Assembly: GCA_000696115.1 (NCBI GenBank)
Contig: JJOH01000004.1
Location: 247,540 to 311,539, forward strand
DNA length: 64,000 nucleotides
Origin: Streptomyces olindensis
GTDB lineage: Bacteria > Actinomycetota > Actinomycetes > Streptomycetales > Streptomycetaceae
Direction of reading: 5' to 3'
The first letter of the stretch is position 1. Every line of letters begins with the position of its first letter. This document shows positions 25,908 through 33,810 of the stretch, piece by piece. The notes below the pieces were generated by a model that searched no databases, was not told the DNA's origin, and saw only the letters and a program-made list of their open reading frames with translations. The translations under genes and the position numbers were made by a program.

Positions 25908-28112
25908 ATGGCAGACGAGATGGTCCAGCGCGCCCAGAGATTCATCAACACGACCTACAACAACGGCGCCACACTGGGCATATCCAAGCTGGACGAGAAC
26001 GGCCAGACCGGCTGGCCCGTGATGTACGCCCTGACTCGGGCGCTCCAGTACGAGATGGGCATCACCGCCCTGTCCAACTCCTTCGGCCCGACCACCCTCG
26101 GGAAGCTGGGGGAGCTGTACGGCAAGCTCGACGAGACGACCATCCCGTCGGCCAACTTCTGCCGCATCATCCAGTCCGCCCTGTACTGCAAGGGATACGA
26201 CGGCGGCGAAATCGACGGACAGTACAACGACCGGGTCAAGGACGCGGTCGTGAAGCTGCACCAGAACATGGGCGTGTCCGGTGTCTACCCGGGCAGCTCC
26301 CTGTGGCCGAAGGTGGTCAAGGGCCTGTTCAACATGGACGCCTACGTCACCGTGAACAACGGCTCGGACACCATCCGGTCCATCCAGCAGTGGCTGAACG
26401 GCAAGTACATCCTGCGCAAGGACTTCTACGTCATCCCCTGTGACGGCCACCACTCCCGCGACGTGGCCAAGTCGATGCTGTTCGCGATCCAATACGAACT
26501 GGGCATGGCGGACGGCGTCGCCAACGGCGTCTTCGGGCCCGGCACGCAGTCCGGTCTGAAGTCCCATACCGTCTCACTCGGTTCCACCGGCGTCTGGGCA
26601 CAGCTGTTCACCGCGGCCATGATCCTGAACAAGCGGAACGTAGCCTTCGGCAGCTTCACCTCGGCGGTGCAGTCCGGTGTGGAGACCTTCCAGTCCTTCA
26701 GCAAGCTCCCGGTCACCGGCAAGGGCGATTTCCAGACCTGGGCCTCGCTGCTCGTCTCCTACGGCGACCAGTCCCGCAAGGGCACGGCCTGCGACGGCGT
26801 CACCATGATCACGCCCGCGCGGGCGCAGGCCCTGAAGGACGCCGGCTACAAGTACATCGGCCGCTACCTCTTCAACCCGTCCACGACGGACCTGCCGGAG
26901 AAGCAGATCCAGCCCGGCGAGCTGGCCACCATCAAGGAATACGGGCTGAGCTGCTTCCCGATCTTCCAGACGTGGAGCCGGTCCGCCGACTACTTCAGCC
27001 CCAGCCAGGGCGCCGCCGACGCGTTCCGCGCGATCGAGTGGGCGAAATACCACGGCTTCAAGCCCGGCACCATCATCTACTTCGCCGTCGACTACGACGC
27101 CATGGACGGCGAGGTGACGGACTACGTCATCCCGCACTTCCGCGGGGTCATGCGCACGATCGGCGAGAACTCCAGCTACGGGGTGGGTGTCTACGGCCCC
27201 CGCAACGTCTGCCAGCGCGTCGCCGACGCCGGCTACGCGGCGACGAGCTTCGTGTCCGACATGTCCAGTGGCTTTTCCGGCAACCTCGGCTACCCGCTGC
27301 CGGCCAACTGGGCGTTCGACCAGATCTCGACCATCAAGGTCGGCTCCGGCGCCGGTCTGATCGAGATCGACAACAACATCGTCTCCGGCCGCGACTTCGG
27401 CCAGAGCGACTTCGACGCCGGCGCCGACCTCGGCGGCCTGGACACCCGGCTCGACGAGGCCGCGTACCGGAGCCTGATGCTCCAGGACGTGAAGGCCTAT
27501 CTGGAGTCGATCGGTGTCCCCGAGACCGGCGGCGACGGCTGGACCGACAAGGACTGGGCCACGCTGGGCGGCATCTCCACCACGGAGGCGTTCAACGAGG
27601 TGGTGGGCGCGGACTGGCTCTTCACCTCACTGGCCCGCACGCTGCGGATGCGCAAGGCCCTCATCCAGGCCCCGGTCCTGTGGGAACTGCGCAAGCTCAA
27701 CCCCCTGGACTTCGCCTCCGACGCGGCGGTCAAGGCAGGTCAGCTGGACGACTGCAGCACCGGGTGGGGCCAGATCTTCGCCGCGACCGCCATCAAGGCC
27801 CGTAACTACTGCATCGGCGAAGGCATCATCAACGGCGAGGGCCTGGACTACAACTCCAAGACCGACCTCCGCACCGTCTGGGACAAGCTGCACAACGACG
27901 AGGAGTACAACGTCCGCACCGTCGCGTACGTGCTGCTCTGGAACTCGGAGCTGCTCGGTATCGACCGGCCGGACCTGAGCGGCGACATCCATGTCACGGA
28001 GGCGGTGCTCGCCCAGTACAACGGCACCGGACCGGACGCCGAGCAGTACGGACGAGAGCTGATGGGCCTGTACAACGTCCTCGAGCAGTACAACGCGTTG
28101 TCGCGCGCCTAG
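25908..28112 (+). CDS. Large DUF1906 glycoside-hydrolase-like protein without signal peptide
   Basis: 734 residues, ATG at 25908 with GGAGGA seven bases upstream. The N-terminus (MADEMVQRAQRFINTTYNNG) is hydrophilic, so no classical or Tat export signal is present. Residues about 1-290 look like two or three divergent peptidoglycan-binding-like repeats (RAQRFINTTYN, YEMGITALSNSFGPTTLGKL, YELGMADGVANGVFGPGTQSGL, VQSGVETFQSFSKLPVTGKGD). Residues about 295-500 match the DUF1906 TIM-barrel, related to GH25 lysozymes, with KYIGRYLFN, the acidic strand IIYFAVDYDAMDGEV, GVGVYGPRNVCQ and WAFDQIS. The C-terminal 230 residues are unrecognised. It is followed closely by a small membrane protein gene and a Tat-signal protein gene. 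Wall hydrolysis is inferred from the fold only. Confidence 0.8.
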   Translation: MADEMVQRAQRFINTTYNNGATLGISKLDENGQTGWPVMYALTRALQYEMGITALSNSFGPTTLGKLGELYGKLDETTIPSANFCRIIQSALYCKGYDGGEIDGQYNDRVKDAVVKLHQNMGVSGVYPGSSLWPKVVKGLFNMDAYVTVNNGSDTIRSIQQWLNGKYILRKDFYVIPCDGHHSRDVAKSMLFAIQYELGMADGVANGVFGPGTQSGLKSHTVSLGSTGVWAQLFTAAMILNKRNVAFGSFTSAVQSGVETFQSFSKLPVTGKGDFQTWASLLVSYGDQSRKGTACDGVTMITPARAQALKDAGYKYIGRYLFNPSTTDLPEKQIQPGELATIKEYGLSCFPIFQTWSRSADYFSPSQGAADAFRAIEWAKYHGFKPGTIIYFAVDYDAMDGEVTDYVIPHFRGVMRTIGENSSYGVGVYGPRNVCQRVADAGYAATSFVSDMSSGFSGNLGYPLPANWAFDQISTIKVGSGAGLIEIDNNIVSGRDFGQSDFDAGADLGGLDTRLDEAAYRSLMLQDVKAYLESIGVPETGGDGWTDKDWATLGGISTTEAFNEVVGADWLFTSLARTLRMRKALIQAPVLWELRKLNPLDFASDAAVKAGQLDDCSTGWGQIFAATAIKARNYCIGEGIINGEGLDYNSKTDLRTVWDKLHNDEEYNVRTVAYVLLWNSELLGIDRPDLSGDIHVTEAVLAQYNGTGPDAEQYGRELMGLYNVLEQYNALSRA

Positions 28113-28146
28113 CGGCACCACCGGCGAACGAAGGAAGGCTGGACCG

Positions 28147-28452
28147 ATGACCAGACGGTGGCAGGTGGCCCTGGGAGTCAATGTCCTTCTCGGCATCCCG
28201 GGCGTGATACCGATCTGGATGCTGTGGTTCCTCGCAGCGAGTTGGGCGAGCGGCCCGGAGCCGACGGACAACGACCCGATGGTGCTCTGGCTGCCGATCG
28301 CGGCCATCGTCGTCGTCCCCTACGTCCTGCTCTGGCTGTCCGTGAACCGCTCCCTCGCACGCCGGAGTTCGCTCACCCCACGGATCTACTGGTGGATCAG
28401 CGCCCTGGCCACCTTCCTGCCGACCACGGCGCTGATCATCTACTCACCGTAA
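28147..28452 (+). CDS. Small three-TM membrane protein
   Basis: 101 residues, ATG at 28147 after GGAAGG. Three hydrophobic segments cover most of it: LGVNVLLGIPGVIPIWMLWF, VLWLPIAAIVVVPYVLLWL and YWWISALATFLPTTALIIY, joined by a short acidic loop (GPEPTDNDP) and a basic loop (NRSLARRSS). The predicted topology and size resemble class I holins, but there is no sequence match I recognise, and many unrelated small membrane proteins look alike. It lies 34 bases after the DUF1906 gene and 15 before the next gene, so the three are probably one operon. Confidence 0.7.
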   Translation: MTRRWQVALGVNVLLGIPGVIPIWMLWFLAASWASGPEPTDNDPMVLWLPIAAIVVVPYVLLWLSVNRSLARRSSLTPRIYWWISALATFLPTTALIIYSP

Positions 28453-28467
28453 GAAGGGAACCAAGAC

Positions 28468-29181
28468 GTGCACACCGACAGGCGCGACAGCGTGAACGGG
28501 ATATCGAGACGAACCCTGGTGAGAACCGCCGGCGTGATCACGGCCGCGGCCGCGGCCGACTCCGTCGCCTCCGTCACGGCGACGGCCGCTCCCGCCCACG
28601 CCCCCGTGACCGCACCTGGGAAAGCCCCCACCTCGGCCAACGGCTGGCCCCTGGAGAAGCAGGCCAACCACGTCTCCACCGTCTGGACGCGCCCCGTCTC
28701 GGGCACGGGCCTGGAGGTCGATGTCCGGATCGGCGACGTGGAGGCGATCCTGCTCCATGTCGTACGGCGCTACCACTACGAGGTCGAGCAGCTGCCCCGC
28801 GTGGACCTCGCGGGCTGGCAGCCGATCGGCGGCCTGAAGAAGAACGAGCCGGAGTCCAACCTCGCGTCGGGCACCGCGGTGCGGATCCGCCCGGGCGCGG
28901 GCGCGAGCGGCAGCCTCTTCCCGCTCCAGGTGCTGACGGTGCGCGACATCCTCGCCGACTGCGACGGCGTGGTGCGCTGGGGCGGCGACGACGACCCGGC
29001 CGACGAGTCGCTGTTCTACATCGACCGCGACCCGGACGACGCGTCGGTCCGCGAACTCGCCGACCGGCTGCGGCTGGCCGAGGCCACGCCCGGCGAGGGC
29101 GCCGGCGTCACGGTGGACGTGCTGGCCCCGTCCCGGCGCGACCGCGCGAAGCGACTGGCGAGGGAGCAGCGGGCGGGCTGA
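28468..29181 (+). CDS. Tat-exported degenerate M15-type (VanY-like) peptidase domain protein
   Basis: 237 residues from a GTG at 28468 (AAGAAGGGA upstream). The N-terminus carries a twin-arginine signal, ISRRTLVRTAGVITAAAAA, with a processing region about residue 45. The mature part has the layout of an M15 D-Ala-D-Ala carboxypeptidase, including ESNLASGTAVRIRPG and VRDILADCDGVVRWGGDD...ESLFYID. In active M15 enzymes these read SNHxSGTAxD and MHFxI, where His, Asp and His bind zinc; here they are Leu, Arg and Leu. All three ligands therefore appear lost, suggesting a binding rather than cutting role. A strong terminator closes the operon 20 bases later. Confidence 0.72.
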   Translation: MHTDRRDSVNGISRRTLVRTAGVITAAAAADSVASVTATAAPAHAPVTAPGKAPTSANGWPLEKQANHVSTVWTRPVSGTGLEVDVRIGDVEAILLHVVRRYHYEVEQLPRVDLAGWQPIGGLKKNEPESNLASGTAVRIRPGAGASGSLFPLQVLTVRDILADCDGVVRWGGDDDPADESLFYIDRDPDDASVRELADRLRLAEATPGEGAGVTVDVLAPSRRDRAKRLAREQRAG

Positions 29182-29200
29182 ACCCGTACGGCACGCGCCT

Positions 29201-29226
29201 GGGGGCGGGCCCTGAGGCCCGCCCCC
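29201..29226. terminator. Hairpin between convergent units
   Basis: Perfect 11 bp stem GGGGGCGGGCC (29201-29211) with its complement (29216-29226) around CTGA. It lies between the end of the DUF1906 operon and the 3' end of the leftward sigma factor gene. Confidence 0.85.
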
Positions 29227-29259
29227 GAAGGACGGCGTCACCCGGTGAGGATCCGAGGA

Positions 29260-30174
29260 TCACTCCTCGACGGTCAGCCCCTTGCGCAGCCGTACCAGCG
29301 TCCGCGACAGCAGACGCGAGACGTGCATCTGGGAGATGCCCAGTTCCTCGCCGATCTCCGACTGGGTCATGCCGGCGACGAACCGCAGCGACAGGATCTT
29401 CCGGTCGCGCGGGGGGAGTTCGGCTATCAGCGGCTTCAACGACTCGACGTACTCGATGCCTTCGAGTCCGTGGTCCTCGTAGCCGATGCGGTCCGCGAGC
29501 GCGCCCTCGGAGTCGTCCTCCTCCGGCTGGGCGTCCAGCGAGGAGGCGGTGTAGGCGTTCGACGCGGCCATGCCCTCGACGACCTCGTCGTTGGAGATGC
29601 CGAGCCGCTCGGCCAGTTCGTGCACCGTCGGGGCGCGGTCCAGCTTCTGCGCCAGCTCGTCACCGGCCTTGGCCAGGTCGAGCCGCAGCTCCTGGAGCCG
29701 CCGGGGCACGCGCACGGACCACGAGGTGTCGCGGAAGAAGCGCTTGATCTCGCCGATGATGGTCGGCATGGCGAACGTGGGGAACTCGACACCGCGGGAC
29801 AGCTCGAAGCGGTCGATCGCCTTGATCAGGCCGATGGTGCCGACCTGGATGATGTCCTCCATCGGCTCGCTGCGGGAGCGGAAGCGGGAGGCGGCGAACT
29901 TGACCAGCGCGAGGTTCAGTTCGACGAGCGTGTTGCGGACGTACGAGTACTCGGGTGTCCCTTCCTCCAGCGACTCCAGCCGCTCGAAGAGGGTCTTGGA
30001 CAGGGCCCGTGCGTCGACCGCGTCGACTTCCTCGTACGGGGGGATGTCCGGAAGTCCGGAGAGAAGGTCGTCCTGTGTGACGAGCATCTCGTCCTGCTCG
30101 ATGGGATCCAGATGTTCCGGAGGGGGTGTCGACGTCGCTTTCTGGGTACGCGATGCGTCGAGCCGGGGTGACAT
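29260..30174 (-). CDS. sigI: SigB/SigF-family RNA polymerase sigma factor
   Basis: 304 residues from the ATG at 30174 (GGAGG five bases upstream; the ATG at 30198 lacks this). A 95-residue N-terminal part is followed by region 2 (LVKFAASRFRSRSEPMEDIIQVGTIGLIKAIDRFE, spread over 2.1-2.4, FPTFAMPTIIGEIKRFFRD), region 3 (PTVHELAERLGISNDEVVEGM) and region 4 (LPPRDRKILSLRFVAGMTQSEIGEELGISQMHVSRLLSR). It belongs to the group 3 stress/sporulation sigma factors controlled by partner switching. The divergent neighbours encode an anti-sigma antagonist and an anti-sigma kinase, the arrangement of the sigI-arsI-prsI locus in S. coelicolor. The symbol rests on that synteny, recalled from memory; the family call is firm. 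Confidence 0.85.
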   Translation of the reverse strand: MSPRLDASRTQKATSTPPPEHLDPIEQDEMLVTQDDLLSGLPDIPPYEEVDAVDARALSKTLFERLESLEEGTPEYSYVRNTLVELNLALVKFAASRFRSRSEPMEDIIQVGTIGLIKAIDRFELSRGVEFPTFAMPTIIGEIKRFFRDTSWSVRVPRRLQELRLDLAKAGDELAQKLDRAPTVHELAERLGISNDEVVEGMAASNAYTASSLDAQPEEDDSEGALADRIGYEDHGLEGIEYVESLKPLIAELPPRDRKILSLRFVAGMTQSEIGEELGISQMHVSRLLSRTLVRLRKGLTVEE

Positions 30175-30329
30175 GATGTCCTCCATCGTTCTCGGCATAT
30201 GGCTGCCGGAGCCAGTACGTGCACTGCGGTGTGCGGCGCCTCCAAAGCCGGCCGTGTCGGTTACGTGTCCTTACTAGGCCTACCCGCTTTCCCGAGCCCA
30301 CCGCAAGTGCGTTCTGTGGGCATATGTCC

Positions 30330-30353
30330 GTTTGTGTGTAGTTGTTCGGGTGT
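30330..30353 (+). promoter_or_regulatory. SigB-type promoter before the anti-sigma antagonist gene
   Basis: GTTT (30330-30333) followed after 14 bases by GGGTGT (30348-30353) fits the GTTT-N14-16-GGGTAY consensus for SigB-family sigma factors. The site lies 72 bases before the gene at 30425, so the module may be transcribed by its own sigma factor. Confidence 0.5.
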
Positions 30354-30424
30354 CGAAGCGTGGCGGGAAGGCGTAGTGTTCGAGGGCGTCAGTAACAGCC
30401 ACGACGTCGGGAGAGAGAGACGGC

Positions 30425-30802
30425 ATGGACCGCGGGACGGTCGGCAGCGCACAGTCTGGCCGGCTTCTGGTGGAGGTGCGGGAAGAGGGCTCTAACGCCG
30501 TCGTGACCCCGGCGGGTGAATTGGATCACCACACCGCCGATCTGTTGCGCGAGCCGCTCGACGACTGCCTCGCCAAGGGATTCAAGCGCCTGGTCATCGA
30601 CTGCGCGCGCCTGGAGTTCTGCGACTCCACGGGGCTGAACGTGCTCCTCGGCGCCCGGCTGAAGGCGGAGGCCGCCGGTGGCGGCGTGGCGCTGGTCGGC
30701 ATGCAGCCGGTAGTGGCACGCGTGTTCGAGATCACGGGAGCGGATGCGGTCTTCAGCGTCCATGACACCCTTCAGGCGGCCCTGGCCGACGAGTCGGGCT
30801 GA
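30425..30802 (+). CDS. arsI: STAS-domain anti-sigma factor antagonist
   Basis: 125 residues, ATG at 30425 with GGGAGAGAG upstream. A single STAS domain spans about residues 14-115: VVTPAGELDHHTADLLREPL, then LVIDCARLEFCDSTGLNVLL. The serine in CDSTGL is the residue that the cognate anti-sigma kinase phosphorylates in this family. Unphosphorylated, it would bind the kinase at 31045-31599 and release the sigma factor of 29260-30174. The gene is divergent from the sigma gene and has a SigB-like promoter. The symbol follows the S. coelicolor sigI locus and is less certain than the function. Confidence 0.82.
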   Translation: MDRGTVGSAQSGRLLVEVREEGSNAVVTPAGELDHHTADLLREPLDDCLAKGFKRLVIDCARLEFCDSTGLNVLLGARLKAEAAGGGVALVGMQPVVARVFEITGADAVFSVHDTLQAALADESG

Positions 30803-31044
30803 CCGGCGGTGCGTCGGCGCGCCGCGACCCGGCCGTCCCTCTGTGACCCGCCTCCCACCCCCGTCACGCCCTTCCTGCCGAATACGGGGGTGTTCTGCCG
30901 GTCCGCCCGGGCAGGAGACATCCTGAACCTGTCGGATGCCAGGGGTGTGGGGGCGCCGTGAAACCGACCTGCCGCGCACTGCGTGACTGACTGTGTACTG
31001 AATTTTTCAATCGTGAACTGGTGAATCGGTGAGGTGAAGCGCTG

Positions 31045-31599
31045 ATGAGCACCACCCGGCCTTACTCGCCGGGCGACCGCGGGCCGGAGCCCAGCGGCGC
31101 TTCCGGGGCGTCCGAGGGTGGCGTGGCGGCGGCCGGTGCGGCCGGCGAGGGCGTGGCGGAGCCGTCCGGAGCCGCGACGCCGCCGGGGGGCCGGCAGGTG
31201 CGCCGGCTGAGCTTCGAAGGCGAGAGCGGCGTGGTCCCGCTCGCGCGCGACTTCACCCGTCAGGCCCTGTACGCGTGGGGCTGGCTGCCCGCGGCCTCCG
31301 CCGACCAGCGGGCCGCCGCCGAGGACGTGCTGCTCGTCGTCTCCGAGCTGGTCACCAACGCCTGCCTGCACGCCGAGGGGCCGGACCAGCTCTGGATCAC
31401 CTGCGACAACAAGGTGATCCGCATCGAGGTCTCCGACCGGGGCACCGGCCAGCCGGCCCCCCGGACGCCCCACCGGGCGGGACGTCCGGGCGGCCACGGC
31501 ATGTTCATCGTCCAGCGGCTGTGCCTGGACTGGGGCGTCGTGCGCACGCCCGGGGTCGCCGGCAAGACGGTGTGGGCCGAACTGGGCGCACCCGCCTGA
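31045..31599 (+). CDS. prsI: RsbW-like ATP-binding anti-sigma factor
   Basis: 184 residues, ATG at 31045 after GTGAGGTGAAG. The first 50 residues are a Gly/Ala/Glu-rich unstructured extension. The GHKL/HATPase_c fold follows, with N box EDVLLVVSELVTNACLHA, G1 box VSDRGTGQPAPR and G2 box PGGHGMFIVQRL. There is no histidine-kinase dimerisation domain, as expected for anti-sigma serine kinases of the RsbW/SpoIIAB group. It should bind the sigma factor, and phosphorylate the STAS protein encoded 242 bases upstream. An AT-rich patch (30990-31015, TGAATTTTTCAATC) just before the gene may be its own promoter region. The symbol is by synteny. Confidence 0.8.
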   Translation: MSTTRPYSPGDRGPEPSGASGASEGGVAAAGAAGEGVAEPSGAATPPGGRQVRRLSFEGESGVVPLARDFTRQALYAWGWLPAASADQRAAAEDVLLVVSELVTNACLHAEGPDQLWITCDNKVIRIEVSDRGTGQPAPRTPHRAGRPGGHGMFIVQRLCLDWGVVRTPGVAGKTVWAELGAPA

Positions 31600-31813
31600 C
31601 CCGGCAGCCCTGTGGGTGTGACGGGCCTTCGCGGTCGATCCGGATCCCCGACTTCCCACCGAATCTCCTCCGCGCATCCCCTCACGCGTCACTCACCACA
31701 CCCCGGATCGCCACAGATCCGGAGTGCCCTGTGTCTTCCTTCCTCAACTCCCCGGGCGTACCTTGACGGCCCGATCTGATACTCCGTCAGGAAACAGGAA
31801 GGGGAGCGGCACC

Positions 31814-32512
31814 GTGTCGTACCGGAAACGAACCGCCGCGCTCGCGTCCGCCGCGGCCCTGGCCGGCTCGGCGGTGTGGATGGCCGCCCCCGTGGCCCGG
31901 GCCGAGGTCGTCGACGTCAACTACCAGTGCAAGACGCCGATCGGCGACAAGAGCGCCGTCTCGCCCATCGACATCAAGGGCGTGAAGAGCGGCAGCGGCT
32001 ACCGGATCACCATGTCCTGGCAGAAGGGCGTCTCCTCCAGCCCCGTCGAACTCGGCAAGGGCGCGATGACGCCGAGCGCCACCGTCGCCCTGGGCGGTGC
32101 CGACAGCGGCACCCTGACGGTGACCGGCCCGGCCAACGACGCCGCGATCCCGGCCAACACGCCCATCAAGATCAACGACCTGAGCGGGACGTACACGCCG
32201 AAGAAGAGCGGGGAAGTCACCTTCACGGCGGGCGTGCTCACCATCAAGGCGCTCGGCACGACGACCACGTGCACCCCGACGAACGACCTGGGTCCGTCCC
32301 TGACCCTCGACGTCACGGCCGCGGGTGGCGGCACCACGGGCTCCGCCCAGGGCGGCGGCTCCGGCTCGGGCTCCGGCGACGAGCTCCCGCAGACCGGCCC
32401 GGAGGACTCGGCCGTCGCCCTCGGCACCCTCGGCGGCACGGTGCTGCTCGCCGGGGCGGCGGGCGCGCTGTGGCTGACGCGACGCCACCAGGGCGCGCGG
32501 ACGGGCCGTTGA
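31814..32512 (+). CDS. Secreted LPXTG-type cell-wall protein
   Basis: 232 residues from a GTG at 31814 (GGGGAG upstream; an in-frame ATG at 31724 has none). A signal peptide (YRKRTAALASAAALAGSAVWMAAP then VARAE) should be cut after ARA. The mature domain, about 140 residues with two cysteines (YQCKTP and TTCTPT), is beta-rich. A Gly/Ser linker leads to the sorting signal ELPQTG, a hydrophobic segment (VALGTLGGTVLLAGAAGALWL) and the basic tail TRRHQGARTGR. This is a complete sortase substrate; Streptomyces class E sortases prefer LAXTG, so LPQTG is slightly unusual. The ligand or partner is unknown. The next gene also encodes a secreted, membrane-anchored protein. Confidence 0.82.
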   Translation: MSYRKRTAALASAAALAGSAVWMAAPVARAEVVDVNYQCKTPIGDKSAVSPIDIKGVKSGSGYRITMSWQKGVSSSPVELGKGAMTPSATVALGGADSGTLTVTGPANDAAIPANTPIKINDLSGTYTPKKSGEVTFTAGVLTIKALGTTTTCTPTNDLGPSLTLDVTAAGGGTTGSAQGGGSGSGSGDELPQTGPEDSAVALGTLGGTVLLAGAAGALWLTRRHQGARTGR

Positions 32513-32733
32513 GCGCAGGCCCGGGCCGGTGAGCACTCGCCCAGACCGGTGAGCGCGGACGTACGCCCGGCCGACCGTCCGCCCGGCCCCGAGGTCGGGT
32601 CCGCCGAAGCCGACACCCACACCGAAGCGAACGCCCGCCGAGGCCGAACGCCCGCCGAAACGGCACTCACCCACCGAAGCCGTACCCACGCCACCCCCGG
32701 ACCCCGCCGTCCGCCCGCCCGCAGGAGCCGCCG

Positions 32734-33723
32734 ATGCCCCACGCCGGCCGCCTTTTCCGTCTGTCACTGCCGGTTCTGCTGGCGCTCCCGCTGGTCCTGG
32801 TGGGCGCCGGGCCCGTGGGCGCGGTGGATCGGCCCGTCGTCGAGCTGTCCAGGTCTCAGGCCGGGACGGGTGGGTCGATCACCGTCACCGGGAGCGGCTG
32901 GCGGCCGCGTGCCCTGCTGACGCTGCTGGTGTGCGGGCAGGCCGAGCCGGACCGGGGCGTCACCGGCGGCACCAACTCCTGCGCCAACGCCGACGGCCGG
33001 GCCGTCACCACCGACGCCGAGGGGCGCTTCCGCCGGGAACTGCCCGTCGTGGAGCCGCCGGTGCCGTGTCCCTGCGTGGTGCACGTGGCGACGGTGACCG
33101 GAGCCGGGGCCGAGGCCGACGCCGCTCTGCACGTCGCCGGGCACGCGGTCGAGCCGCTGCCCGCGGAACGGTCCGGCGGGCGGCTGTCCCTGCTCGCGGA
33201 CACCCGGCTGCGCGGCTCAGACGGGCTGCTGACCTGGTTCGGCTCCCCACCCGCCCGGACCCTGGAGGTCACCGTCGGCAACGTCGGCACGTCCCCCGTA
33301 CGGAACCCCGTCTTCCAGGTCGGCACCTCGCACGGCGTGTTCGCCCCGCAGTGGCAGGACCAGCGCTGGCGCGGCACGATCCGGCCCGGCGGGAAGGCGC
33401 GCATCGAGCTGCCGGTGGAGCTCGCCGCCGGGGCGCACGGCGACTACACCGTGTCCCTGAAGTACGGCGGCAAGGTCCTCGCCGAGCACCCCTGGGGCGT
33501 GGGCCGCCCGTGGGGCGTGACGCTGTTCTGGGCCCTGGTCCTCCTGGTCGTGCCGGCGGCGCTGTTCCGCGCGGGGCTGGCCGTGGTCGACCACGTACGG
33601 CCACGCCACCCCGGCCACGCGGCCCGCCCCGCCCGCCGTCTGCGGCTGCCCGCCGCCCGCCGGCCCTCGGCCCCGCCGTGGTTCGCCCCGGACGCCGACC
33701 CTCCGGGACCGGGGAAACCATGA
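32734..33723 (+). CDS. Secreted membrane-anchored protein with neocarzinostatin-like domain
   Basis: 329 residues, ATG at 32734 with GGAG six bases upstream. A signal peptide (LFRLSLPVLLALPLVLVGAGPVGAV) precedes a beta-rich domain: VVELSRSQAGTGGSITVTGSGWRP, LTLLVCGQAEPDRG, NADGRAVTTDAEGRFRREL, PCPCVVHVATVTG. The strand pattern and paired cysteines resemble the neocarzinostatin/macromomycin Ig-like fold, an inference without alignment. A second domain (130-240) resembles an extracellular beta-sandwich (TLEVTVGNVGTSPVRNP, KARIELPVEL). One C-terminal TM segment (VTLFWALVLLVVPAALFRAGLAV) and a basic tail end it. It follows the LPXTG protein gene by 221 bases. Confidence 0.7.
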   Translation: MPHAGRLFRLSLPVLLALPLVLVGAGPVGAVDRPVVELSRSQAGTGGSITVTGSGWRPRALLTLLVCGQAEPDRGVTGGTNSCANADGRAVTTDAEGRFRRELPVVEPPVPCPCVVHVATVTGAGAEADAALHVAGHAVEPLPAERSGGRLSLLADTRLRGSDGLLTWFGSPPARTLEVTVGNVGTSPVRNPVFQVGTSHGVFAPQWQDQRWRGTIRPGGKARIELPVELAAGAHGDYTVSLKYGGKVLAEHPWGVGRPWGVTLFWALVLLVVPAALFRAGLAVVDHVRPRHPGHAARPARRLRLPAARRPSAPPWFAPDADPPGPGKP

Positions 33724-33731
33724 AGCGGAAC

Positions 33732-33793
33732 GGGAAACCATGAAGTAGGGCCGCCGCACCCCGAGGTGCGGCGGCCCTACTTCATGGTTTCCC
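33732..33793. terminator. 29 bp perfect hairpin between convergent genes
   Basis: The arm 33732-33760 (GGGAAACCATGAAGTAGGGC then CGCCGCACC) is perfectly complementary to 33765-33793 around the loop CCGA. It lies between the 3' ends of the secreted-protein gene and the POT transporter gene. A second copy of GGGAAACCATGAAG just upstream can compete for the same right arm. Confidence 0.9.
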
Positions 33794-33810
33794 CGGTCCG
33801 GTGAGGCGCG

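Noticed and set aside
25622..26443. 273-codon open frame crossing the start of the DUF1906 gene
   Set aside because: It runs through the well-supported gene in another frame and has the Arg/Pro/Gly-rich composition of a GC-skew shadow.
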